From NCBI GenBank assembly GCA_011799875.1, contig CM022302.1, positions 199,188,086 through 199,252,085 of the forward strand: a stretch of 64,000 nt of DNA, read 5' to 3'. The DNA comes from Thinopyrum elongatum (taxonomy: Eukaryota; Streptophyta; Magnoliopsida; Poales; Poaceae). Below, piece after piece: positions 33,843 to 43,918 of this stretch. Below the pieces are notes generated by a model. That model saw only the letters and a list, made by a program, of their open reading frames with translations. It had not been told where the DNA came from and made no database searches. The translations under genes and the position numbers were made by a program. The first letter of the stretch is position 1. The number at the start of each line of letters is the position of its first letter.

Positions 33843-36756
33843 GAACGCCGGGGATGTCAGATGCTTGCCATGCAAATACATCGACATTCGCCCACAGGAA
33901 GGCGACGATCACGCTTTCCTATTTGCTGTCGAGGGTGGAGCTTATGGTGAAAGCTCCGCCCATGCCATCCTCCTTGACGGGCACCTTCTTGGTCTCTGGT
34001 GGGGCAGCCTTGGATTTCTTGCTCTTGCTGGTGGAGCTCTCTGGCACTTCCTCGACGGGAACGCAGCACTCCGAAGAGGTGCGCTTGCCGGAGTAGGTGC
34101 AGGAGGTCTTGCCGGGGCAAGAGGTCTTGCCGGTCTTCTTCTCCCCGAGAGCTCCAGTGGCAGGAGCAAGTGCCTTGGCGGCAGGTGCTACAACTGCCTC
34201 CCGGTAGAGCTGATCGGCGCAGATGAGTGCGTCTTTCTCGTCGCAGTTGACTGTGATGATGCTCAACGGGCCGGGCATCTTCAGCGTGTTGTAAGCATAG
34301 TGTGATGCTGCCATAAACTTGGCCAGTGCTGGCCGGCCAAGGATCCCGTTATACGGCAATGGGATCTTGGCAACATCAAAAACAATCTTCTCTGTCCTAT
34401 AGTTCAGATCACCACCAAACGTAACTGGTAGTGTGATCTTACCCTTCGGCTGGCTTCTTCCCGGATTGATCCCTTGAAACATGCCCGTCTCTTCGAGATC
34501 TCCGTCGGGAATTTGTAACCTCTTGATCACATTGGGCGAGATCAAGTTCAGACCGGCCCCACCGTCAACTAGCATTATTGTCACCTTGAGGTTGCGAATT
34601 GTTGGGGAAACCAACAATGGCAAACACCCGACCGCGGTTGTGCGATCAGGGTGATCCTCGACGTCAAAAATGATAGGCGTGCGGGACCATTTCAGTGGCT
34701 TCTGGGCATCGATCGACGGCTCTGTCGCATTAATCTCGCGTGCCCTCTGTTTAAGTTGGTGGTGAGAAGAATGCAACGAGGCGCCACCATCAATGCACAT
34801 GGCCTCCGTAGCTTTCTGAAACTCATGCTCACTAGAGTCGTCGTCATCTTCATGGTCATCATCCCCCTCCTTTTTGTCGCGGCCTCGAGCAGGCCTTTCT
34901 TGTTGTTTGTCTTTGCCGCGGCGGCCCCCTCGGCCACCACGCTTCTTGTTGGACCCTTCAGCACCATCCTGGCCCTTCTCCTTGTCTCGCCTTTCATATT
35001 CGGCCTTTTGCTTCTCGACGAGAAGCTCAACCTGCCGGCAGTTCTAGAGGTCATGGCCCTTGGTGCGGTGGATCTTATAGTATTGCTTGTCGGAGCCCTC
35101 CGGCTTCTTGGCAGCCGCCAAGTCCTGGCAGGCGGCGCACCTGGCAACCTCCTTGCCGGGGTCGTCAACCTTGGTCTTCTTGGCGGTGCCGGGGTTGCCG
35201 GATCCCTCGACGGCAAGCACGGTTTTGCCCTTGCGCTTCCTATTACGCCGTCGGCCCTTCTTTGCCGGGGCGGCGGCATCTTCATCTCCGGAGTCAGTTC
35301 CCGCGCCAGCATCTTCGCCGGGTACTTCCTTCCTTCTTCAGCCTGGGCACATCTGTCGGCCAAAACATAAAGCTCGGCAACATCCGTAATCTTGTTCATC
35401 GCCAGCTCTTCGCGCATCTTGCGGTTGCGCACATTCTGATGGAATGCGCTGACAATAACGGCAGGATGAACATCCGGGATGTTGTACTGCACACGGCTGA
35501 ACCTCTGTATGTATTTGCGTAAGCACTCGCCATCTTTTTGGGGAATGATATGTAAGTCACTTGCCTGGCCAGGAGCTTAGTGGCCTCCGGTAAAGGCGCC
35601 AACAAACTCGTGGCACATGCCCGACCAAGAAGAGATGGAATCTACTGGTAGGTGCATCAACCATGACCTGACATTGCATCGCGATGGTGTAAACGCTCAG
35701 GAACTCGGACGGGTGAGCCTTGCCGTCGTATTTCTCCGAGACCTCTGGTTTGAACGTGTGGGTAGTGGGCCACTGGAATCGCCGCAGCTCACGGGTAAAA
35801 GCTAGACAACCCACCTCGTAAGGTAAGTCACCAGGATCCCCCGGCTCAGGCTTTTCTACAGTGGGCCCTGTGCGCCTATCAGTCTGATGGTGCGCTTCCC
35901 GCCGCCGCTAGATGGTAGTTCAAGCGTCTTCTTTGACCTATTCCTGAAGAACTTGACGTTGGTCGCGGCAAGCTCACGGATCGGATGACGCCGTGGATCC
36001 GTCATCGCGGGCGTCGACCCGTCGAGCTGGCGATCGTTGTCATCGTAGTGGAGGGGAGTGCATCGTGGTTGTGGCGCCTCCGTTCTTCCCGTCATCGACA
36101 CGCGCCGGCTCAGTGGACCGCCGCCGTGAAGGCTCCGCCAGCTGTGGCCCATCTCTATTGGCGAGACCGATGAGACTCTGGATCACAGCTCTCCATTCGT
36201 CTTGCTTCTCCGCAACGGGAGGAAAATCCAGGAGGAGCTGTGCTCTCGTCAACGCTTCGGCTGGTGTAGGTGGCAGCGACAGGCGCGAAGAACAGGGGGT
36301 GCTCGGACTTCTAACCGCGTTAGAAGGAGCCCCATCACGGTTCTGCGGCCGTGCGCCGTTTCCACCAGCATCTTGGCGTGCATGCCGGCCCTGTGCATCT
36401 CGAGAATGATGCTGAGGGCCCTTTCCGTGGGGACGCTCGGGCCCCCCATCATTACGGTGCCGCTCATCGCACACGGCCTGGGAAGACCGCGGCGCACGCA
36501 CCGGCGGGGGTGTCTTGGAGGTCGCTGCGCTGCCCATCGGCAGCACGGCCCCGCCCCCGGACCCAGCGGCGCGCGGGACGTCGTCGTGGCTGCGGATGAT
36601 GTCGCTCCCCTGGGTCCGCTCGCTGGAACATCGCGGATGCTCGTGATGTGCACCCCCACCACCATTCGTGTCTACACCGTCGCCCGTCCATGCTGGCATA
36701 GGCAGATTGGCCGCTGATGAACCGATCGCTGCGATCGTCTTCTTCTTGGGAGCCAT
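33843..36756 (-). pseudogene. Ret-E gag-protease with the first residues of RT
   Basis: On the minus strand, starting MAPKKKTIAAIGSS at 36756. The N-terminal part is Gly/Pro/Arg-rich. The Gag core (about 35960-35400, FFRNRSKKT...HTFKPEVSEKYDGKAHPSEFLSVYTIAMQ...IPDVHPAVIVSAFHQNVR) is split by frameshifts. A zinc-knuckle-like CAACQDL and KGH stretch lies near 35130-35040. The protease segment (34800-33919) has MLVDGGAGLNLIS in the catalytic loop position and YNGILGRPALAKF in the flap-distal motif. A TAG at 33917 interrupts the frame, but translation beyond it continues as ESVIVAFLWANVDVFAW, the usual lead into Tat-lineage RT, up to the Ret-F junction at 33843. It would encode structural and processing proteins; it cannot do so now. 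Confidence 0.75.
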
Positions 36757-36813
36757 GGTGATCGAGAAACTGACGCGCTAACCGCTAGATCAGGTTTGCA
36801 CAACTTCTCTTTC

Positions 36814-36833
36814 CCCCTACCTGGCACGCCAAA
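36814..36833 (-). other. Primer binding site region of Ret-E
   Basis: On the minus strand TTTGGCGTGCCAGGTAGGGG begins two bases after the 5' LTR. This TGGCGTGCCAGGTAG-type site is common in grass Gypsy elements; I do not assign the tRNA. Confidence 0.6.
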
Positions 36834-36835
36834 GA

Positions 36836-37677
36836 TGTCGGGGAAACGACACCTATGGGATCGAGTGGATCCCTTCTACGGTTTGGCAGCGAAGAGGGGT
36901 GCGCAAAGAGCAGATCTAGAGATCAACATGAGGGATTTTTACCCAGGTTCGGGCCGCTGAGAAGCGTCAAACCCTAGTCCTGCTTTGTGTGTATATTATG
37001 TGTTCTTGAGCTTCGGCTAGCTGCAATGCATGCAAGCTGGGCCGGAGAGTCCAAAAAGTCCGAATCCCCCTCCAGTATGCCTTGGGCCTCCTTTTATACG
37101 TCCAAGGGGCTGCCACAGTGGCACACAAGAGGTGTAAAGTAGCCATGCTTATCACTGACGTCCTGGGACAAAACACATTAAATGCGCTGATTACGTGCCC
37201 CCTAGCTTTATCGGGGATGGGAATAGAGCCCGTCCCGTCCGTCGCCACCTTACTCCGCCTTGACACGTATCCAGGCTGATGAGGCATGCAATGCCAGGCT
37301 GGCTGGCTAACCGCTGCGCTGGAACGGTGGCAGGATCTTCACGAAGATCTGCATGGCACTACGCACGCGCCCCTTGGACCTTGGTCTTGACACTGTCAAT
37401 GGTGTCAGAGCTCTTCAACCTCAAGGATGGTGTTCTTGTCAGTGCTTCGCAAGTCGTCCCGGCAAGGATCTTGCCGGGGCCTCATGAGTCGCCCCGGCAA
37501 GGATCGTGCCGGGGCTCCAGCTTATCTTCTACTCCCTGGTTACTGGCTTGGACGCCGTCTTCGTTGTCTTGCATTCTGCCTCCAGCTGTCCCCGTCAAGC
37601 CTTGTCGCGGGCGCGGCTACAACTGCCCGTGCACAAGTAAGGGGTACTAAAAGGGCCCAAACTTTAGTACACCGACA
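36836..37677 (-). repeat. 5' LTR of Ret-E
   Basis: 842 bp, nearly identical to 20760-21600. Minus-strand TATA box at about 37090-37098. The same CCGGCAAGGAT-type inverted repeats occur near 37460-37510. Confidence 0.88.
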
Positions 37678-37682
37678 GAGAC

Positions 37683-38134
37683 TATCTCCTTCTTTTTGTC
37701 TTCTCCACAACCACCATATTCTATTCCACCTATAGTGCTATATCCATGGCTCACGCTCATGTATTGCGTGAAAGTTGAAAAAGTTTGAGAACATCAAAAG
37801 TATGAAACAATTGCTTGGCTTGTCATCGGGGTTGTGCATGATTTAATATTTTGTGTGATGAAGATGGAGCATAGCCAGACTATATGATTTTGTAGGGATA
37901 ACTTTCTTTGGCCATGTTATTTTGAGAAGACATGATTGCTTTGTTAGTATGCTTGAAGTATTATTGTTTTTATGTCAATATTAAACTTTTGTTTTGAATC
38001 TTATGGATCTCAATATTCATGCCACAATAAAGAAAATTACATGGATAAATATGTTAGGTAGCATTCCACATCAAAAATTCTGTTTTTATCATTTACCTAC
38101 TCGAGGACGAGCAGGAATTAAGCTTGGGGATGCT
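37683..38134 (+). other. Ret-D non-coding 3' internal region, part 2
   Basis: 452 bp that resume the Ret-D body after the second GAGAC (37678-37682) and run to the polypurine tract. The CATCAAAAATTCTG...ATTTACCTAC stretch is shared with Ret-B (7310-7345) and Ret-C. Confidence 0.75.
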
Positions 38135-39716
38135 TGATACGTCTCCAACGTATCTATAATTTTTTATTGTTCCATGCTATTATATTATCTGTTTTGGATG
38201 TTTTATATGCATTAATATGCTATTTTATATTATTTTTGGGACTAACCTATTAACCCAGAGCCCAGTGCCAGTTTCTGTTCTTTCCTTGTTTTTGAGTTTC
38301 GCAGAAAAGGAATATCAAACGGAGTCCAAACGGAATAAAACTTTACGATGATTTTTCCTGGACTAGAAGACACACGTAGGACTTGGAGACCAAGGAAAAG
38401 GAGTCCCGAGGCGACGGCAAGGGTGCAGGGCGCGCCCCAGGGGGGCGCCCCCCTGCCTTGTGGGTCCGTCAGAGCTCCTCTAACCCTAATCTTCGGCCTA
38501 TAAATTCCCAAATATTCCCAAACCATCAGAGGCATCCACAAAAATACTTTTTCGCCGCCGCAAGCCTCTCTTCGCGTGAGATCCCATCTTGGGGCCTTTT
38601 CCGGCGATCTACCGGAGGGGGATCCAATCACGGAGGGCATCTACATCAACACTATTGCCCTTCCGATGAAGCGTGAGTAGTTTACCTCAGACCTACAGGT
38701 CCATAGCTAGTAGCTAGATGGCTTCTTATCTCTCTATGATCTTCAATACCATGTTCTCCTTGATGTTCTTGGAGTTCTATCCGATGTAATATTCTTTTAT
38801 GGTGTGTTTGTCGAGATCCGATCGATTGTGGATTTATGATCAGATTATCTATGAATATTATTTGAATCTTCTCTGAATTCTTATATGCATGATTTTATAT
38901 CTTTGTATTTCTCTTCAAATTATCAGTTTAGTTTGGCCAACTAGATTGGTTCTTCTTGCAATGGGAGAGGTGCTTAGTTTTGGGTTCAATCTTGCGGTGT
39001 CCTCACCCAGTGACATAGTAGGGGTAGCGAGGCACGTATTGTATTGTTGCCATCAAGGATAAAAAGATGGGGTTTTCATGATATTGCTTGAGTTTATCTC
39101 TCTACATCATGTCATCTTACTTAATGTGTTACTCTGTTCTCTTGAACTTAATACTCTAGATGCAGGCAGGGGTCGGTCGATGTGTGGAGTAATAGTAGTA
39201 GATGCAGAATTGTTTCGGTCTACTTGACACAGACATGATGCCTATATGCATAATCATTGCCTTGGATATCGTCATAACTTTGCGCTTTTCTATCAATTGC
39301 TCGACAGTAATTTGTTCACCCACCGTATTATTTTCCTTCAAGAGAGAAGCCTATAGTGAAACCTATGGCCCCCAGGTCTATTTTCCCTTATATATTTTCA
39401 GATCTATAAACCAAAAATACCAAAGATATCTTGCTGCAATTTATTTACTTTTATTTTATTTTACATTTTAGTAATCTTTTATAGTCATCTCTATCAGATC
39501 TCACCATTGCAATTGACCGTGAAGGGATTGACAACCCCTTTATCGCGTTGGGTGCAAGTGTTTGATTGTTTGTGTAGGTGCATAGATTGGAGACTTGCTT
39601 GTGCCTCCTGCTGGATTGATACCTTGGTGCTCTAACCGAGGGAAATACTTATCTCTACTTTGCTGCATCACCCTTTCCTCTTCAAGGGAAAAACAACACA
39701 AGCTCAAGAAGTAGCA
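38135..39716 (+). repeat. 3' LTR of Ret-D
   Basis: 1582 bp, close to the 5' copy. The TATA-like box is near 38498, after a CGCGCCCCAGGGGGGCGCC block. It is preceded by the purine tract AAGCTTGGGGATGCT (38120-38134). Confidence 0.88.
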
Positions 39717-39721
39717 GTACC

Positions 39722-40657
39722 TCCCCGGCGGAACTGCCGCAGTTCCACTACCATGGGGAGTATCGCCTATTTTTTGTCTTCTGGAATGTTCTGTCCTTCA
39801 AGCGGAAGTAGAGCGGCAGTAGGCAGCGGTAGTACCACTCTGTGCGGCACTACCACGCTGCCCTCCTCTACTACTGCTGTTTCGTGTGGCTGCTCAACAC
39901 TAAGCGAAAGTACTGCTGGTGGGAGCAGTAGTACCGCTCCGACAGCACTACCGCCTCCCTGATATGTTCAGTTGGACGTAGCTGCAGAAACTTCCATGCC
40001 AGCGGAAGTACCGCTCGCCCGAGCGGTAGTACTGCTTGTGCACAGGCTGAAGGGGCATAACAGTTGGATTTCTTTTCCCACTATAAAAGGGAGTCATCTT
40101 CTCCAAGTTGACTTACCTCTTCCTCCCCCAAGCACCATTGTTGCTCACAAGCTCATTTTCGCAAACTTGTTGATTCTATAGGGATTTGTTGAGAAGGCCT
40201 AGATCTGCACTTCCACCAAGAGAAATTTGATTCCCCCACTAATCCCTTGTGGATCTTATTACTCTTGGGTGTTTGAGCACCCTAGACGGTTGAGGTCACC
40301 TTGGAGCCACATTCCATTATGGTGAAGCTTCATGGTGGTGTTGGGAGCCTCCAATTCGGTTGTGGAGAGAGCCCCAACCTTGTTTGTAAAGGTCCGGTTG
40401 CCGCCTTCAAGGGCACCACTAGTGGAATCACGACATCTTGCATTGTGCGAGGGCGTGAGGAGAATACAGTGGCCCTAGTGGCTTCCTGGGGAGCATTGTG
40501 CCTCCAGACCACTCCAACGGAGACGTACTTCCCCTCAAAGGGAAGGAACTTTGGTAACACATCCTCATCTCCACCGGCTCCACTTGTGGTTATCTCTTAC
40601 CTTTACTTTGTGCAAGCGTTACTTGTGTTGTATTTGTTGCTTGCTTGTGTTGTTGTT
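39722..40657 (+). repeat. Ret-I LTR fragment, middle piece (Sirevirus-like)
   Basis: This continues 15554-15682 after the Ret-D TSD. The first 330 bp hold several inverted motifs built from AGTACCGCTC and GAGCGGTAGTAC (about 39812, 39925 and 40004-40032). A TATA box CTATAAAAGGG follows at 40081, then a leader-like stretch to the Ret-G insertion. The last five bases, TTGTT (40653-40657), are the Ret-G TSD. The frames at 39660-39962 and 40301-40660 are not supported as genes. Confidence 0.75.
40081..40091 (+). promoter_or_regulatory. TATA box of the Ret-I LTR
   Basis: CTATAAAAGGG, about 50 bp after the last AGTACCGCTC-type inverted repeat. Confidence 0.6.
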
Positions 40658-42165
40658 TGATACGTCCATTTTGCATCATGTTTTCCTATTGTTATTTATA
40701 GTGTTTTTATGCATTATAACACTTTGTGGAGTAATTCTATTTCCTTTTCTCTCAAAATATGCAAGGTTTACACAAAGAGGGAGAATACCGACAGCTGGAA
40801 TTCTGGACCTGAAAAAGCTATGTCAGAGATATCTATTCTGGACATCTCCAAATGAGCTGAAATGTTACGGAGAATTATTTTGGAATATATAATAAATATT
40901 GGAGAAAAGAACTACCAGACGGGGGCTGCCAGGTGGCCACAAGACACCAGGGCACGCCAGGCCCCCCGACGCGCCCTGGTGGGTAGTGGGCACCCTAGCC
41001 CACCTTCGGTGCCCATCTTCTGGAATATAAGGTCTTTTGATCTAGAAAAAATAAGTAGAGGACTTTCGGGACGGAGCTCCACCGTCTCGAGGCGAAACTT
41101 GGGCAGGAGCACTTTTGCCCCCCGGCGGAGCGATTCCGCCGGGGGAACTTCCCTCCTGGAGGGGGAAATTGAAGCCATCGTCATCACCAACAACCCTCTC
41201 ATCTTTGGGAGGCCAATCTTCATCAACATCTTCAACAACACCATCTCATCTCAAACCCTAGTTCATCTCTTGTGTTCAATCTTTGTATCAGAACCTCAGA
41301 TTGGTACCTGTGGGTGACTAGTAGTGTTGATTACATCTTGTAGTTGATGCTAGATGGTTTATTTGGTTGAATTATATGTTCAGATCCATTATGATATTTA
41401 TTACTCCTTTGATCTTGAGCATGAATATTATTTGTGAGTAGTTTCCTTTGTTCTTGAGGCCACTAGAGAAGTCATGTTGCAAGTAATCATGTGAATTTGA
41501 TATGTGTTCGATATTTTGATGATATGTATGTTGTGATTCCCTTAGTGGTGTTATGTGAACATCGACTACATGAAACTTCACCATCTTTGGGCCTAAGGGA
41601 ATGCATTGTGGAGTAGTTATTAGATGATGGGTTGCTAGAGTGACAGAAGCTTAAACCCTAGTTTATGCTCTATTTCGTAAGGGGCTGATTTGGATCCACA
41701 TGTTTAATGCTATGGTTAGATTTTATCTTAACACTTCTTTCGTAGTTGCGGATGCTTGTTAGGGGGTTAATCATAAGTGGGAGGCTTGTTCAAGTAAGAA
41801 CAACACCCAAGCACCAGTCCACCCACATATCAAATTATCAAAGTAGCGAACGTGAATCAAACCAACATGATGAAAGTGACTAGATGAAATTCCCGTGTGC
41901 CCTCAAGAACGTTTTACTTATTATCTGAGACCATTTCGGCCTGTCCTTTGACATCAAAAGGATTGGGCTACCTTGCTGCACTTATTGTTACTTGTTACTT
42001 GTTACAAATTATCTTGCTATCAAACTACCTGTTACCGACAATTTCAGTGCTTGCAGAAATTACCTTGTTGAAAACCACTTGACATTTCCTTCTGCTCCTC
42101 GTTGGGTTCGACACTCTTACTTATCAAAAAGGCTACGATTGATCCCCTATACTTGTGGGTCATCA
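40658..42165 (+). repeat. 5' LTR of Ret-G
   Basis: TGATACGTCCATTTTGCATC start and CTTGTGGGTCATCA end, 1508 bp. The CACCAGGGCACGCC...GCGCCCTGGTGGG module (about 40945-40985) lies 40-80 bp upstream of the TATA-like AATATAAGG (about 41025). Confidence 0.9.
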
Positions 42166-42169
42166 AGAC

Positions 42170-42187
42170 TCGCGCCGTTGCCGGGGA
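42170..42187 (+). other. Primer binding site of Ret-G (tRNA-Asp type, one change)
   Basis: TCGCGCCGTTGCCGGGGA, one base different from the Ret-B/Ret-D site, four bases after the LTR. Confidence 0.72.
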
Positions 42188-42249
42188 GTGAAGCGCTCTT
42201 GGTAAGTGGAAATCGGTAAGGAAAAATTTATATTACGTGCTGAAATTTA

Positions 42250-43142
42250 TTGTCACTTGTTACTACGGAAAACAATCCTTTGAGGGGTTTGTTCGGGGTA
42301 TCTTCACCTCGACCGGAAACACAAAGATTTTCCCCTCGACCTACTGCACCTACTGAAAATATTGGTTATGAAATTCCTTCGGGTACGATAGAACAACTGC
42401 TAGCTAATCCTTATGCAGGAGATGGAATGAACCATCCTGATATGCATTTGATACATGTGGATTAAATTTGTGGATTGTTTAAGCTAGCAGGTTTCCCAGA
42501 GATGAAGTTAATAAGAAGGTTTTCCCTTTATCTTTGGGGGGAAAAGCATTGACATGGTATAGGCTATGCGATGATATTGGATCTTGGAACTGGAATCGAT
42601 TGAAATTGGAGTTTCACCAAAAAAAATATCCTTTGCATCTAGTTCATCGTGATCGGAATTATATATATATATATATATATAATTTTTGGCCTTGTGAAGG
42701 AGAAAGTACCGCTCTAGCTTGGGGGAGGCTTAAGTCAATGTTATATTCATGCCCCAATCATGAGCTCTCAAGAGAAATTATCATTCAGAATTTTTATGCT
42801 CGGCTTTCTCGTAATGATCAATCCATGCTCGATACTTCTTGTACTGGTTCTTTTATGGAGAAGACTATTGAATTCAGGCGGGATCTTTTGGAAAGATTTA
42901 AACACAACTCCAAAGATTGGGAACTCGACGAAGGTAAAGAGCCAGGTATTAAGCTTGAGTTTGATTGCATTAAATCTTTTATGAATACCGATGCTTTTCA
43001 CAAGTTTAGCACTAAATATGGACTTGACTCTGAGATATTAGCCTCTTTTGTGAATCATTTGCTACTCATGTTGATCTCCCTAAGGAGAAGTGGTTTAAAT
43101 ATCATCTCCCTATTAAAGAAGAAATTAAAGAACCGGATATAG
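42250..43142 (+). pseudogene. Ret-G gag
   Basis: The likely start codon is now TTG (42250, ...SLVTTENNPLRGLFG). A stop near 42463 and a frame change split the N-terminal part from the Gag core (LGGKALTWYR...WNRLKLEFHQKKYP...LAWGRLKSMLYSCPNHELSREIIIQNFYARLS). A (TA)n run at 42660-42681 sits where residues FYP...RIYNFW-type sequence is expected and encodes repeated Ile-Tyr, so it is probably a microsatellite expansion. The frame fails again near 43140 before protease. Gag would form the particle; this copy cannot. Confidence 0.75.
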
Positions 43143-43249
43143 CTAAAGATGAAACTATCATTTACAATGTTGATCCAGTAGTTCCTACTGCTTATATTGA
43201 AAAAACCCGTTTCCCTGTTAGGATAAAGGAACATGCTAAGGTATCAGCA

Positions 43250-43819
43250 GTGGTTCGCAAAAGTAATGTTAAAGCACCTAAACCCTTTGAACAAACTAAA
43301 GTAGCACCTAGTGTTGCTATGGTTAAAGATCTCTTGGTCAAAAATGTTGATGGGCATGTTATTTATTTCTGTGATGAAGCTGCTAGAATAGCCAAACCCG
43401 ATACTAAAGATAAGAACAAGCCTGTTGTTGGCATGCCTATTATCTCAGTTAAAATAGGAGATCATTGCTATCATGGTTTATGTGACTTAGGTGCTAGTGT
43501 GAGTGCTATCCCTTTTACTTTATACCAAGAAATTATGAGTGATATAGCACCCGCTGAAATAGAAGACATAGATGTTACTATTAAACTTGCTAATAGAGAT
43601 ACCGTCACACCACTTGGGATTGTTAGAGATGTTGAAGTCTTGTGTGGGAAAATAAAATACCCTACTGATTTTCTAGTCCTTGGTTCCCCACAAGATGAGT
43701 TTTGTCCCATAATTTTTGGTAGACCTTTCTTGAACACTGCCAATGCTAAGATAGATTGTGAGAAAGAAACTATCAATGTTAGTTTTGGTGATGTGTCTCA
43801 TGAGTTTAACTTCTCTTAG
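43250..43819 (+). CDS. Ret-G aspartic protease region
   Basis: An open stretch of about 190 codons within the decayed gag-pol. The motifs are YHGLCDLGASVSAIPFTLY (catalytic loop with DLGAS, about 43477-43520), IKLANRDTVTPLGIVRDVEV and CPIIFGRPFLNTANAKIDC (about 43705-43760). The arrangement matches the Ret-B protease (4411-4992). A TAG at 43817 ends the frame, but residues after it (FHRKPHDKELPSKDEI...) continue the polyprotein toward RT, so the stop is a later mutation. Confidence 0.72.
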   Translation: MVRKSNVKAPKPFEQTKVAPSVAMVKDLLVKNVDGHVIYFCDEAARIAKPDTKDKNKPVVGMPIISVKIGDHCYHGLCDLGASVSAIPFTLYQEIMSDIAPAEIEDIDVTIKLANRDTVTPLGIVRDVEVLCGKIKYPTDFLVLGSPQDEFCPIIFGRPFLNTANAKIDCEKETINVSFGDVSHEFNFS

Positions 43820-43918
43820 TTTCATAGAAAACCTCATGATAAAGAATTACCCAGTAAGGATGAAATAATTGGTCTTGCTTCTATTGCTGTACCTCCTACT
43901 GACCCGCTAGAACAATAT

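Larger units (their letters stand above)
20760..37677 (-). mobile_element. Ret-E: Tat-lineage Gypsy retrotransposon with antisense gene, internally deleted
   Basis: LTRs at 36836-37677 (5' in element orientation) and 20760-21600 (3'), TGTCGG...ACCGACA, flanked by the 5-bp TSD GAGAC (20755-20759 and 37678-37682). On the minus strand it has a primer site, gag, a protease whose frame runs into the start of RT, then a foreign insert (Ret-F), then the rest of integrase. RT and RNase H are absent. On the plus strand, between the 3' LTR and the end of integrase, lies a multi-exon gene (21996-25989) convergent to integrase. This layout, with an extra gene antisense and 3' of pol, is known for Tat/Retand-type grass elements. 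Stops and frameshifts show it is dead. Confidence 0.85.
15683..39716 (+). mobile_element. Ret-D: non-autonomous LTR retrotransposon with a nested element
   Basis: LTRs 15683-17271 and 38135-39716 have TGATACGTC...GTAGCA ends and are flanked by the TSD GTACC (15678-15682 and 39717-39721). Without the nested Ret-E (20760-37677 plus one TSD copy) the element is about 7.1 kb. Its internal region has a perfect tRNA-Asp-type primer site, one 279-codon ORF of unknown function and a non-coding 3' region ending in a polypurine tract. There is no RT, protease or integrase. It belongs with Ret-C by ORF and with Ret-B and Ret-C by LTR. Confidence 0.88.

Noticed and set aside
40301..40660. A 119-codon frame as a host gene between Ret-D and Ret-G
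   Set aside because: The sequence is the leader part of the Ret-I LTR and is joined to the primer site once Ret-G is removed.
42660..42681. AT microsatellite as a functional origin or structure
   Set aside because: A short (TA)n run inside decayed gag; simple expansion explains it.
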